Of a stretch of DNA of 64,000 nucleotides, positions 34,178-44,824 are shown piece after piece. The notes under the pieces are model-generated. The model had not been told where the DNA came from and ran no database searches. It saw only the letters and a list, made by a program, of their open reading frames with translations. Within the stretch, counting starts at the first letter, position 1; each line of letters begins with the position of its first letter. The stretch comes from Blumeriella jaapii. Taxonomy: Eukaryota; Ascomycota; Leotiomycetes; Helotiales; Drepanopezizaceae. The DNA lies in the NCBI GenBank assembly GCA_009599575.1, contig VWND01000028.1, positions 186,001 to 250,000 of the forward strand, read 5' to 3'. A program made the translations under genes and the position numbers.

Positions 34178-34748
34178 CATTGTTCGAACATCCGAACATC
34201 GGGTTCCAAGATAATTTGTCTAAAGAAGGAAGCTATTCCAAGCCATGCACGCAGACTAAGTATCCGGAGAAAATCGTAGGGTCACGTGTCATGATCGTGT
34301 CCTGTGTTTCAACGGAAAATGGAAAATTTTAGAGAACGATACCCAAGACAAAAAATAATGCTCGACCATGATTCGATCACAAGAAATAACTGCTAGTAGT
34401 TAGGGGCCGGCTAGAAGTCGATGCAGTCTATGCTCGGCATTGATAACTTGTCTTATTGGTATATTCTCAAAGAACTGTTTCTATGGAGAAATCTCGCCGC
34501 TACGAGAAAACCAGGACTTCGGAGGTCGGCATTTGCGAAGTCTCGTTGTTTGGAGCTCGCTCAAGTGTAGTGAATAACCGACCGTGGGATTGTAGATTGT
34601 TGACTCTGTCAAAACCAGGTGACTCTCTCACAACCGCTGAATGTAGCTCTGGACACACTTATTCGTTATTCATGATCTAGTGGGCGTGTGAGTGTGCGTT
34701 AATAATAACAGATAGAAGTGACTCGCCTACGCACTCTCTTTACTTGAT

Positions 34749-34755
34749 TATAAAG
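34749..34755 (+). promoter_or_regulatory. TATA box (TATAAAG)
   Basis: TATAAAG lies 80 bp before the ATG of the unknown gene at 34829. Confidence 0.5.
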
Positions 34756-34828
34756 TCGCCCGGCCAGAGCACTTTTGACAAAAGAGCACTCAGACAACGA
34801 AATACTCACAAGGTCAAGGCAAAAAAAC

Positions 34829-36823
34829 ATGTCTACAAGACGAAGGACAAGGTATGAGAGCTTTGAGCTTGTATTGAACGAAGAGGAATTGGCAGAGGCA
34901 GGCGAAGTGACCATGTTCGATGGCGGAGAAAGATCTCAAGAGAACCGAGAAGCCGAGGGGCCTAGGAGCGAGGCTTCAGTGGGCTTGAGCATTGCTTTGC
35001 CTACAGAAGTTGATGGATTACGGATGATGACTGGCGAAAACAATTCGACACATGGTGTTCCGGCATCGAGAGGCCCAACAGAGGTGCGCGAAATCGACGC
35101 CCCAGGTGTGGTGGCACCAGATGCGGACCCCTACAGGACAACATTCATCTTGCCAGATTTGGGTCTCGCTAGACAAGCCTCATTCCCTCCGATGCAAGAG
35201 ATTCCGGTGCTATTGGATGAGCAGCTTCGCCGGATTCAGAATAACAGTGATACAACAAGGGCCGAGCTCGGGACATTGGACATACAAGAGACTGAGTCGC
35301 CAAGATCTAGCCTAGCTCAAGCGACGTCCAATGAAGCTGGCCTTCAGTCGGTGGATGGTACCTCTGATATTGGGGGCATATCGGGTTCGCATGAGTCCAA
35401 TCCGTATGCAACAGGAGATATCGACACGAATCCTGAGTCCCTTGAATTTGATCGGGCCAATAGTACCGAGCGGATCTTGGGGGGGGCCGAAGAACAACAA
35501 GCCATACACACAAGCAACGGAGCAACAAGCCCAACAGAAGCAAGTGAAGGAAGCACATCATTAGATGCTGGGCCGCCGGTTGAAGAGTCTTTGATTTTCA
35601 GTCGAGGTCGGAGAGAAGGGCTGATGCGACAGATGGCTGCGGATATCAGTCACTACTCAAGGGAAAGAGAGACTTCGTTTGAGCAGGAGCATGGATTCTC
35701 CAGGTATTCGCCCGTACACACACCAGAGGCAGAACAAAGTTCAGATTCGAGTCGCCTATCAAGTTTGGAAAGTCTATCAGACTCTGAAATACCACAGCTC
35801 GTTCGAGTGGCTCTATCCAGCCCCCAAGTAGATAGACCGGTCCCTTTCAGTCCAGACGCACACGATCCTCCGCGTGCAGAAGGCCCATCAAGGCGAGCGT
35901 ACACGCTGGTCTCGACTCTCCCGCTCATACACAGAGTTCCACCTAGCTCACCTGCCCACGAGTTCCCAGATCCAGCAGAGGACTTTTTGAGATGGGTCAT
36001 CTCCGAATTCGGCGTTCATGGTGAGCTAGAAAGAGGGACGCGCTACGACGAGTTGACTCTATTTTATATTGCTCGGTTTAGGTTTTCTCTCGTCTTTCAA
36101 GACCTGCAACAACACGACGCTCCAACAGCTGAGGCTATCGAGGAATTCGAGACCCGTCGACACCAAGTATTTGCGACAGCCGACATTCCCTGGGTTGCAG
36201 AAAGGCATGCTCGTATGATGGCACGCATCATGCGTCTGGCGAGGCGAGATGGGCTCGACGTCCGAGAGGGCAAGATGTTGATGTCTTCGTGGCAGCAGTT
36301 CTGGCTCGATCGTGGCCACAAGGACAAATACTACTCCCCACCGGCGCAACTGGGAGCTGATATCCTTTCCCCAGCTGCTTTGCTCTTCTGGGTTGCCTTG
36401 CGCCGCGGTTGGGGCGCGTGGAAACCCAGCCAGGATATGTTGCGAAACGTTAGGCAAGATGTTTTCGGAATGTGTTACGATGAACATTCGTATCTGCTTG
36501 GCGATATGACACCGGAGGTAAGAGGGCTGGAAATCGTTACCAGCATTCAATCGAGCGACTTGCCGGCACCTGAGCAGGCTAGATTGGTAAGGGTGTTCTC
36601 CAGTCTTCCCGACGACAGGGACAAAGACTGGAGGATGAAAGCGATCTTCGCCCGCTGGAGACTCATCAAACCGTATGTAGACCGACTTCGTGGAGAAGAA
36701 GAAGCACATTTCTCAAGTGCGCAGATACATCTCGACAGACTGGAAAGGCTCATCAGGGAAGAGAGTGTCATCAATGCGCGAATGGTTTTGCGCAATCCTA
36801 TATTCTCAACAGATGACCTGTAA
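34829..36823 (+). CDS. Unknown 664-aa protein, no introns
   Basis: One open frame from ATG 34829 (MSTRRRTRYESFELV) to 36823. Residues 1-370 are disordered in character (S, E, T, G, P-rich; for example S-S-R-L-S-S-L-E-S-L-S-D-S-E). From about 380 a folded, mostly helical region follows (E-D-F-L-R-W-V-I-S-E-F-G-V-H, W-V-A-E-R-H-A-R-M-M-A-R-I-M-R-L-A). It holds a Trp-rich block (S-S-W-Q-Q-F-W-L-D-R-G-H and L-F-W-V-A-L-R-R-G-W-G-A-W-K-P). The end is a charged coiled-coil-like helix. No signal peptide, membrane segment or known domain is recognised. Fourth of the plus-strand intronless unknown genes in 25-37 kb. Confidence 0.82.
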   Translation: MSTRRRTRYESFELVLNEEELAEAGEVTMFDGGERSQENREAEGPRSEASVGLSIALPTEVDGLRMMTGENNSTHGVPASRGPTEVREIDAPGVVAPDADPYRTTFILPDLGLARQASFPPMQEIPVLLDEQLRRIQNNSDTTRAELGTLDIQETESPRSSLAQATSNEAGLQSVDGTSDIGGISGSHESNPYATGDIDTNPESLEFDRANSTERILGGAEEQQAIHTSNGATSPTEASEGSTSLDAGPPVEESLIFSRGRREGLMRQMAADISHYSRERETSFEQEHGFSRYSPVHTPEAEQSSDSSRLSSLESLSDSEIPQLVRVALSSPQVDRPVPFSPDAHDPPRAEGPSRRAYTLVSTLPLIHRVPPSSPAHEFPDPAEDFLRWVISEFGVHGELERGTRYDELTLFYIARFRFSLVFQDLQQHDAPTAEAIEEFETRRHQVFATADIPWVAERHARMMARIMRLARRDGLDVREGKMLMSSWQQFWLDRGHKDKYYSPPAQLGADILSPAALLFWVALRRGWGAWKPSQDMLRNVRQDVFGMCYDEHSYLLGDMTPEVRGLEIVTSIQSSDLPAPEQARLVRVFSSLPDDRDKDWRMKAIFARWRLIKPYVDRLRGEEEAHFSSAQIHLDRLERLIREESVINARMVLRNPIFSTDDL

Positions 36824-37165
36824 TCTCTGCTCGATGTAAGGGACACGGGAAGGTTGCCTGCAAGAGAAGCCTAGCATTGAGCCGCAGGGCAGATGACATG
36901 GCCATAGAGAAGTCTTGGAATGGAATCCACTATTTTGAGCCATGAGGTCTTAAAGCATTGATTCCCACTGCCTCCTCTGTGAACAGAACATTGCTTGCTT
37001 CTCAGGTGCCCAAGCCAGAACAAAAGTAGCACTTATTCGATTGTCCGATTGCCAAATGGCTAGGTGGAAAAGGTTCTGAATTTTGTTTTCATCAAGAGCA
37101 GACCAGTACCATTTACAAAACTCCCAACTCCACCAATGCAACTCGTAGCCTCACATCTAGACTCC
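36824..37165. other. Convergent 3' region between unknown gene and Sec72
   Basis: 342 bp between two stops facing each other. It must hold both 3' UTRs; no separate feature seen. Confidence 0.6.
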
Positions 37166-37768
37166 CTAAGCCTTCTTAGTCTTCAGCCTGTCCTCGATGT
37201 CCTTGAGCAAAGCCACCAAATCCGCCTCCGAGCCCTCCATCTCTAGCCCTCTACTAATCCAGTCCTTCGCCTCATCCAACCTTCCCATCTCCACCAAACA
37301 CCTTCCCTTCCTCCACCACGCCTTAGCGTTCGCGCCCTTCTTTGCCTCGATACTAGACTCCGCATCGATGGATCCCTCAACCCAGTTCGACAAAGCCATG
37401 TGCGCCTGTGCTCTGTTGGCATACAAGCCTGCGACCTCATCTCTCACCAGTCCGCAGGGCTCCCAGAGTGGTCTTGTGAGCGCCATTTGCAAGCCCAGCC
37501 CATACATCTTGATCGCTTCGCCATGCTTTCCTTGCTTGAAGAACGCATTGCCTGATTCACGGAGCTTGGTGATTTGCGCCGACCGCTTGGGATTGACAGG
37601 AACAGGTGGTGGTGGGACTGGCGATTCGATGGATAAGAGAGTTCGGTGGAGTTCGTTCAAGGAAGAGAGTTGATTTTTCAACGGGCGTGAGTTGGAGGAT
37701 GTCAGGATTGCTTTCGAAGTCGGGTCTATCGTGATAGGGAGAAGGGTAAAGGACTCGGTATCGTCCAT
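37166..37768 (-). CDS. SEC72: Sec72-like TPR subunit of ER translocon
   Basis: A single minus-strand exon of 200 residues beginning M-D-D-T-E-S-F-T-L-L-P-I and ending D-I-E-D-R-L-K-T-K-K-A. The proline stretch P-V-P-P-P-P-V-P-V-N-P-K-R-S-A-Q precedes three TPR-type helices: L-R-E-S-G-N-A-F-F-K-Q-G-K-H-G-E-A, L-Y-A-N-R-A-Q-A-H-M-A-L and A-W-W-R-K-G-R-C-L-V-E-M-G-R-L-D-E-A. This matches the N-terminal domain plus TPR layout of fungal Sec72. With Sec62, Sec63 and Sec71 it forms the post-translational translocation complex at the ER membrane, where the TPRs dock Hsp70 chaperones. No membrane segment is present, as expected for a cytosolic peripheral subunit. A CACGTG box lies about 200 bp upstream (37967-37972). 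Confidence 0.88.
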   Translation of the reverse strand: MDDTESFTLLPITIDPTSKAILTSSNSRPLKNQLSSLNELHRTLLSIESPVPPPPVPVNPKRSAQITKLRESGNAFFKQGKHGEAIKMYGLGLQMALTRPLWEPCGLVRDEVAGLYANRAQAHMALSNWVEGSIDAESSIEAKKGANAKAWWRKGRCLVEMGRLDEAKDWISRGLEMEGSEADLVALLKDIEDRLKTKKA

Positions 37769-40700
37769 CTTGAGTAAGTCGGATTTTGTCTTGATGCTTT
37801 TTCGATTACGGGGTTGGTCAGATGTGAGTTTCGAAAAACAAGGTAGATAATCTACATTAGAGACGTTGTCAGCAGGTAGTTTGTGTCTTCAACAAAACAC
37901 TTGAGGCCAGCTTGCTCGAGGCTGCACTAGGCCGTTTCGGATTCTGCCGAGTTTCCGACCGCCCAGCACGTGATCGTTGAGCTAGCTTATATCACATGAT
38001 CTTGGCAAGTCCAAATGGCTGACATGGACAACATGATCTTTCACAGGCGCTCGCATAGCAGCGCGTGGGTCAACCCTGCTCATGTGTTTCTGCTGTTGAG
38101 TATGATCTCACGAGTATGTACTCAGAAGTATAGCCTCACGAGTACTTCAATGAGTACATAAGAAAAATATCTTTCCTGATGTTCTCTGATCTCACAGTTG
38201 CCCATGCCATCTCCCGACATTCTTATATACAACCACTTGACGTTTCCCATCACGGACAAAGTTCATTTCAGATCTCTATCAGACTTGTTACACGCTAACT
38301 CCATGTACGGACTCCTGGCAGCCCTCCACCTCGAGATTTATCGATTCTGCGATGCCGTCTTTGAAAAACTTGGAGGTGCCGCGATGAAAGCCGGCCTCTA
38401 GTCAACATTCTGTCGACGCATCTGTCGCTACTGGCTCAGCTACCTATCAACAGCCTGCGCAATCTGAACGACCTTTGCTCTGCTCCAGCAATCGATTCGA
38501 CTGTGGATTGGTGCCTCATATCATATCCTCCCGTTACCGGACTCATCTCACTAGATCCTTTTGAGCTCATTTATCATTTTGCAGAACTCCTACCCTCCAA
38601 GCCACGAAGACATAAGCTTCAAGACGATATCGAAACCGTGGTCTCTGGCTCTTGATTACTTTGAAGCGAAAGGTTGAACATTGCATTAGAGTCTTCAGTG
38701 AAGGCCTGAGTATGTCTTTTAGATCACGAACTTTAGAAGAACCAGCGATCACACGAGGCAATGGGTTTCTGCTGGGCTCCCAAATGCTCTGTATGATTTG
38801 ATGTACAGGTACTAGCATCTAATTTCTGCTTTGTGCTTCGGGAATGCTCGCTCAATGGCTCGGATAGCAACACTTCAACATACGTTCTGCCACCTCACAA
38901 TTTATCATTTCTTTAGAGTGATCGTTAGTTGTTATGATTCGAGTTGCTGTTCAAACTGTTACCATTTTTCCCTTTCCTAATCTTCCCTAATATTCTTTGC
39001 TTTTCAGCTCGCTCTAACGCCAGTTGCCTTCTTAAAGTTTGCTGCTACCACCTTAGTACAAATACATCACGAAAAGTGCTTGTTTACTTCCACCTACACG
39101 TGATGTAACTTCACCTATCGAACCAACGGCACGACTAGCTACCGCAATTTCAGAGAGATCTGTTGCAAATCGTACCCTGCACTTCGCCGGCGATGAGGCA
39201 CCGTGCCGTTTGGTGTCTTAGATATCGCGACCCGAACCGAAGACTGAGACAGTGAAGGCGGAAATGGAAATTGGCGCGGTGGCTTGCAGTGGTGGAAGGC
39301 TGCATGTCTCATGGATTGGGGGTTAGGGGATGCGATGTGCAACAAAAGCTTTCACTGTAGGTGCTGGCTTCGTATGAAAAGGGGGATAGCTCCCTGAATT
39401 CTGATTGAGAGCTGAACTTGCCAGACTTTCAAGAATCAAGCACGCCTTCTTCCTTCAGGCTTGAGTCGTGTACTAAAGAAGACTCTGTGATCCTGGAGTA
39501 AATCCGCTGATACTTTGCAGTTCTTGTCACAAGTCATCATCGCCCTGATTCTTGGGTGATACTAACTCCCTCGTCAATGGCATCTCGGGTAGTGCAGGAT
39601 CCCAGCCAGTAAGCAACATCCCGTAGCCCGTCTCACCGAAGACATTCCCGGGACTTGTGATTCGATCTCGAGAGGCCGAGGCGCTTTTGTTGCACGTCGT
39701 CGCCCCGCTCCTCCCAGGTTGGAATGCCGGTGGGGGGTGCACGACAGCATTTCCTACCTGACGCTCGTAGCGAGCAGGTCTTTTTGTTCTGCATTTACAT
39801 CTCAACCGCGAGTTGCAGATTGCTGTGATAACATACGACATTCGATGTGAAGCAAGAGTATGGCTGAGTCTGCCGTGTGAGAGAATCGACAGGAACAAGA
39901 ACAGAAGCATCACATGATGATTAGTATCACGTTTTCTCCTTAAAAGCCAGTACTACCAAGCTGAAGATAAAGCGAAGCAGATGACAGCATCTAAATCAAA
40001 TCTTACTCTCCGTTCATTTCACTTTCCTCCTTGCATAGGTATCCAAGACCAAAAATCCGGATTTCGATGCTGTAAAATTATCGCTCATTCTCTAACGCAA
40101 AGTCTCACAAGCGACGGACAGACGACAGAGAAATTTCTGTTGCACATCGCACCGGAGAGCTTACTCCTGTGAAATGAAGATTGAGGAGGATAGCTCCGCG
40201 CTGTAACTGCGGCGGACAGCTCCTGGCGGAGAGGTCGCTCCTGGGGTAAGTATAGAAAGCCGGGGGTGGAAGGGATCGCCAATCGAGAAGATGGCCAGAT
40301 TGGGCAGAAAACACGAACCATCAAAGCAGAGAGAGACCGGATCCGGGAAACGTGTTGCGTTGTTTAGATCCTGATCTATGGGTAGGAAACGCAGTGCAGT
40401 GATTGTAGTCCATGCCATAAATGTGTGGGCGGATTTGGGGATTTTCACCATGATCTGTGCAGGTTTCTAGGCTAATACAGCAGCTCACTTTTGAGATTCT
40501 GTAGATTGTTCGTATCATTGAACTGTGAAGCATTTCTACGTGAGCAGCTGGATCAATTTGTCAATCTGATGTCGAGGGAATACAGCCTACAATCATAGTA
40601 GTCTGATCTTCAAGGAAAAGAAATCAGTGCTATTGATCCGAGGAATACCGAAACCTTCCACGGACATGGAATTCTGGCGACGAGTACAAGTCTCCAACTT

Positions 40701-41258
40701 GATTCGAATACGTGCCTGCGCAGTAGCTTTAATCAACATCAGAGCACGTCTTCATTCCTTGTCACTTCTCTCTTTCCTTCACCATTCTTTAGTACCACAA
40801 TGGCTCCTCGCATGCCAGCATGTAACCAGTACATCGCTATGCCTGTCTGCTCACTGATCAAAAGTGACTGAATTTTTCCACGAATCGAAAAAAGAAGATT
40901 CACAGGCCTGAAAACAATTGCTTGGGACAATTTTCCAAAATTGTTTCCTGAGAAGAGGTAATTCTCTATCGCATTTTACCTGAAGCTCTCTACGACACGA
41001 ATGAATTACAGAGCAGTTCGCAGGATCCGTTACAGTCGGTTAACTCCACTATTTTCAGCCGAAATGGCGGGGTTAACTCCCGATGTTGCCTGCTTCCGCC
41101 TGTCCGCAAGCGATGTAACCCCTCCCATAGGTTTCTTTCTGACTTTATGTCCGCCTATTATATATGTGTGTATCTCCTTGAATATGATCTTCTAAAGACT
41201 TCCTTCTATTTGCTTTGAAGCCCACATACATCAAGATTTTCTATTAAATTTTTCAAAC
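37769..41258. other. Long intergenic, no gene supported
   Basis: About 3.5 kb. A 67-codon frame at 38198-38401 has a helical end (M-Y-G-L-L-A-A-L-H-L-E-I-Y) faintly like a BTB C-terminus but stops at once. Three copies of the GCGAYGTGCAACARAA motif lie at 39332-39347 (+), 39685-39700 (-) and 40135-40150 (-). GAGTAC/GTACTC words cluster at 38105-38160. Confidence 0.55.
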
Positions 41259-42853
41259 ATGTCTACGCCACATACAGTATCAGCAGCTGGCATTGCCAAT
41301 ATGCGGAAAGGTGCCTTCCCGGCTCTCTTTCTCTTCTCGTTCCAGTTAATTAGACGCCCAAGCTAAATCCATCCAGCAATCGACGCCTCAACCTCTTCCA
41401 GAGATAGCGTCCCTGGTTTTGTGGCCGTCGCCGTCAACAGAGCCGGCCATGAGATCTTTTCCCACGCATCAGGGAAGAGGGGGGCAGATAGCAAGGAGGA
41501 GATGACGATGGACAGCGTTTTTTGGATTGCGAGTTGTACGAAGATGGTTGGTGGGATTGCCTGTATGCAGCTTGTTGAACAGGGGAAGCTTAGTCTAGAC
41601 GACGCGGAGCAAGTTGCAAAACTGGCGCCAGAAATTGGGGATGCGAAGGTGCTGGAGGGTTTCGATGAGCACGATCTCCCGCTGTTGAGGGAGAAGAAGG
41701 TCGGCGTTACATTGAGGCACTTGTTAAGTCATACCTGTATGTCTTCTCTCTCTTTCTACCTGCCCCATCCGAGATGAGCAAAAAGTACTTGACGTTGAGG
41801 ACGAGAGAACCGAGAATGAGAATGTGAGGCGAGCATCTGGACTAATCTTCCGTCTTCAGCTGGCCTTGGGTACACATTCTTCAACCCCGAGGTCAAAAAA
41901 CTCGGTTTCGCGCGGCACCGACGAGTTCTCAGGTCGTATCGAGGATATGATCCACCCCTTACTATTCGAGCCAGGCACCAAGTTTAACTACGGAGTTTGT
42001 ACCCCCTCCCATCCCAAATTACCAACTTACCAAATTGATAACTCCTTAAACTCACAATTCCACTAACACTGCCGTTCCAGACAGGAATTGATTGGGCTTG
42101 CGTTCTCGTCGAGCGCGTAACCGGCCAATCTCTGTCCGACTACATCCAGACCAACATTTTCAAGCCCCTCGAGATAGAAAACATGTCCTTCTTCCCCCCT
42201 CAGTCGATGAAAAACAACCTCGCGCACATGAACCAGCGGTACCCAGACGGACACATCACCACACGCGAGCATCTCCTCCGCGGCCCCCTCTACAACAATA
42301 CCCCCACCCAGGTCAAGGAGATTTTCAACAGCGCAGGCGCAGGTCTCTTCGCGCAACCACGCGAATACGTCAAGATCATCTCTGTGCTGCTCAACAACGG
42401 CACCTCCCCTACGACAGGGGCTCAGATCCTCAAGCCCGACACGGTTAATGAGATGTTCAGAAATCAAATACCTGAGATGCCTAATTTTGGGCGGGAGGGT
42501 ATACAAACTGCTACGCCCGAATTGACGAACCCAATTGGGGAACTGTATCCTCAGCCAAAGGAGCAGGAACAGGGTTGGGGATTGACATTTATGTTGACCA
42601 TTCATCCGGGTGCGACGGGGAGGGGCGCAATACTGCGTGGTGGGCAGGGTTGCCGAATTTGTTTTGGTGGTGTGACAGAGAGAAAGGAGTTGGGGGTATG
42701 GTGGCAAGTCAGATCTTGCCATTTGCTGGTAAGTGATCTTGTGTCGTTTGTTTAGGTCGTTAGATGTTGGGAGGCGCTATTCGCTAATTTTGTATAGATC
42801 CTCATGTTATGGGCTTATGGGCTCAAGTTGAAGCTGCGATCTATCAGGGTTGA
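41259..42853 (+). pseudogene. Beta-lactamase/LovD-type serine hydrolase, two frameshifts
   Basis: Exons 41259-41310, 41377-41736, 41860-41994, 42081-42728 and 42798-42853 give a class C beta-lactamase-related protein (family VIII esterase or transesterase). The nucleophile motif S-C-T-K (S-x-x-K) lies in F-W-I-A-S-C-T-K-M. H-T-S-G-L-G-Y-T-F-F follows, then the second-motif Tyr in F-N-Y-G-T-G-I-D-W, and near the end W-W-A-G and Q-I-L-P-F. Intron joins are clean and the conserved text continues across them. The frame slips twice inside exons: near 41905 (one extra base by alignment to the expected text) and near 42625 (one base missing). Relatives hydrolyse or transfer acyl groups, as in polyketide tailoring. 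It is either decayed or carries two sequencing errors; intact function is not supported as written. Confidence 0.7.
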
Positions 42854-43425
42854 AAGCATTTTTATAAGGTTCTTGAAGGTCTAAGTCTAGGAAGCGTACT
42901 CTGTTGAATTTCTCGTTCTAAGATACACGGAAAATTTCCGTATTTCAAAGTGAAGCTTCGCATCTTCCAGGAATACAGCCCTCTATCTTATTTTGACTAA
43001 GATCTACATGTCCTCGGCACGCCTTCGTTTCCCCTTGGGAGATTTTGTTAATCAACATGTTTATTATCATCCCCTCTGCTTACTTAGTTTCCATGTATGT
43101 TTTGTTTCTAGCGTCGTTTTAGCGAGAAATGCTCACGATCTCGATTTTCTGAGCGATACAACACACTGCCACAGGATTATGAAAATGATCAGTGATCTGG
43201 ATTGAACTCCTTAGAAGATGTGTTATCAAGCTTCGATATTTCTCTTATCAAGTGGTCGCTCTTGAAACGTTCGTTTTTGTTTTACATTGGCGTTACACAT
43301 CACCACTCTGGCGCCGTTTGAGGGCCAACGCGCAACCTCTGGATCAACCTCAAATCTAATTTCCTGATTCCTCCCAGGTGACAGATATCTGAACAGGATT
43401 GCTCGCAAATCCGAACGCCCCAGAT
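42854..43425. other. Intergenic between two decayed genes
   Basis: 572 bp, no coding signal beyond short frames. Confidence 0.55.
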
Positions 43426-44824
43426 ATGACAGGCTGTGCCACAATGGAGGGGTTTGACGAGAAAGACCCAGAAAGGTGGTTCAGGGAGCGCGCACAGACT
43501 GGACAAATCGGGATGCCACCGTCTTTCCCACCCCCAGAAGAGGCTAGCGCCGAGGCAAAAGCCAGAGTCACCAACATCCTGTCGAACTATGGTTTACTCG
43601 GACAGAATCTTGACAGACACGAAGCCGTTATCCGGAAAAGATGGCTGAAAAAGACCAAGATGTACCAACGATCAATCCCAATCGAGGCCTGGCCAAACAT
43701 GGCCCCTTGTCATGGTCCAGGCTTTAAAGTTCTGTGAAGAGACTGATGGTCGTCCAGGCAGAAAGAAGCTGTTCGGAGCGTGGTTTCTGTGTCCTGCCAT
43801 TAACCTCAGGACTGGACCTTGAAAAAAAGGCTGCTCCACTTCCTTCACAGTCGGGCACGCCCGCTCAGACTTTAATCGCACCGGACCCGCGCATGCTAGT
43901 GCAATTTTAGTTGGGGTTTCATTCATAAAAGAGCGTACCATGTATATGATTGGCCATGCAGTGGCATCATACGAGCGACTTGTGGCTTGGGACGACGATG
44001 AAAAGGCACTTGAAGACGCTAAGTCGAGTCGAATATTCGTGATCAGCCCCCTGGCTATGGTCTGATGAATCTCGAGATTCAGGAAAAAATCATGGAATTC
44101 CTCGTTGCTTGTTGCAAGCTGATCCTGCATGATTTAAGCAAGTCCAGGCCATTAGCAGACTCAAAAATTCCAGTTCAAGAGACTCTGCCTCTTGTGACTA
44201 CAGATGTATCCGAGCATCCTACCACCTTAGCTCGCGCCATCGAGAGGCAGCACCGCACTCCCACTATTTTCGATTACAAGAGAATGCAAGACATTGTAAA
44301 TGCAAAACGTGCGGAAACGGAGGACCGCATCTGGTCTTTGAGAGGAGACCCATCTTCTTTTGCAGATACCATAACAGACTGGAACGAGCATCGACGTGAA
44401 ATGCTAATAGATACCAGCGGTCATGACCATCCTGTGGGTCCCAAAAGGTCGCAAAACCACGCACTATTCTGGGAACGAGTATGCTTTCGCGACCGTAGAT
44501 ACCTACTCATCGCTCATCATTTGGAATGTCATCGAGCGACAACTTTCTGTTCTCGAAAGCCTACGCGAGAAGGGGAGGCAGTTGGAAAGAGCCTACGGGT
44601 GGCATGTTGGAACGATTGACGTTAGCTAGATAGATGTTTGTACAAGAACATATGACTTGTGGCGAAATCATCAAGCTCATGGAATATACCGTTCCTCGGA
44701 ATGCAGCTCGTAGTCAGCTCGCAGAGCTATCAACTGGCCTTCTCCACATCCAGACAAAGACTGAAAAGTTCTGGCGCATTTCTATGGGGACTTTCTTGCG
44801 TACCAGAGGTGGCATGATGGCTTG
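43426..44824 (+). pseudogene. Decayed conserved fungal protein of unknown function
   Basis: Conserved-looking text is spread over three frames. 43426-43737 begins with M-E-G-F-D-E-K-D-P-E-R-W-F and R-H-E-A-V-I-R-K-R-W-L-K-K. About 43720-44060 carries R-P-G-R-K-K-L-F-G-A-W-F and S-Y-E-R-L-V-A-W-D-D-D-E-K-A-L in another frame. 44065-44480 has L-E-I-Q-E-K-I-M-E-F-L-V-A-C-C-K-L-I-L-H-D. About 44480-44627 has T-Y-S-S-L-I-I-W-N-V-I-E-R-Q-L. A last open piece runs 44634-44824. The order matches large uncharacterised Pezizomycotina proteins I recall, which end much further on. With at least three frame changes and internal stops it is broken beyond one or two sequencing errors. The next 250 bp may hold more of the ruined 3' end. 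Confidence 0.65.

Larger units (their letters stand above)
33792..34828. other. Intergenic with 35-nt poly-G tract
   Basis: No gene is supported; the glycine-rich frames across 34108-34279 are artefacts of the poly-G run. Second copy of ATCGTAGGGTCACGTGT at 34273-34289. Confidence 0.7.

Noticed and set aside
34037..34332. Glycine-rich small proteins
   Set aside because: Created by the 35-nt poly-G run.
38198..38401. Possible BTB-domain remnant
   Set aside because: Only a faint helical resemblance over about 30 residues, followed by stops.
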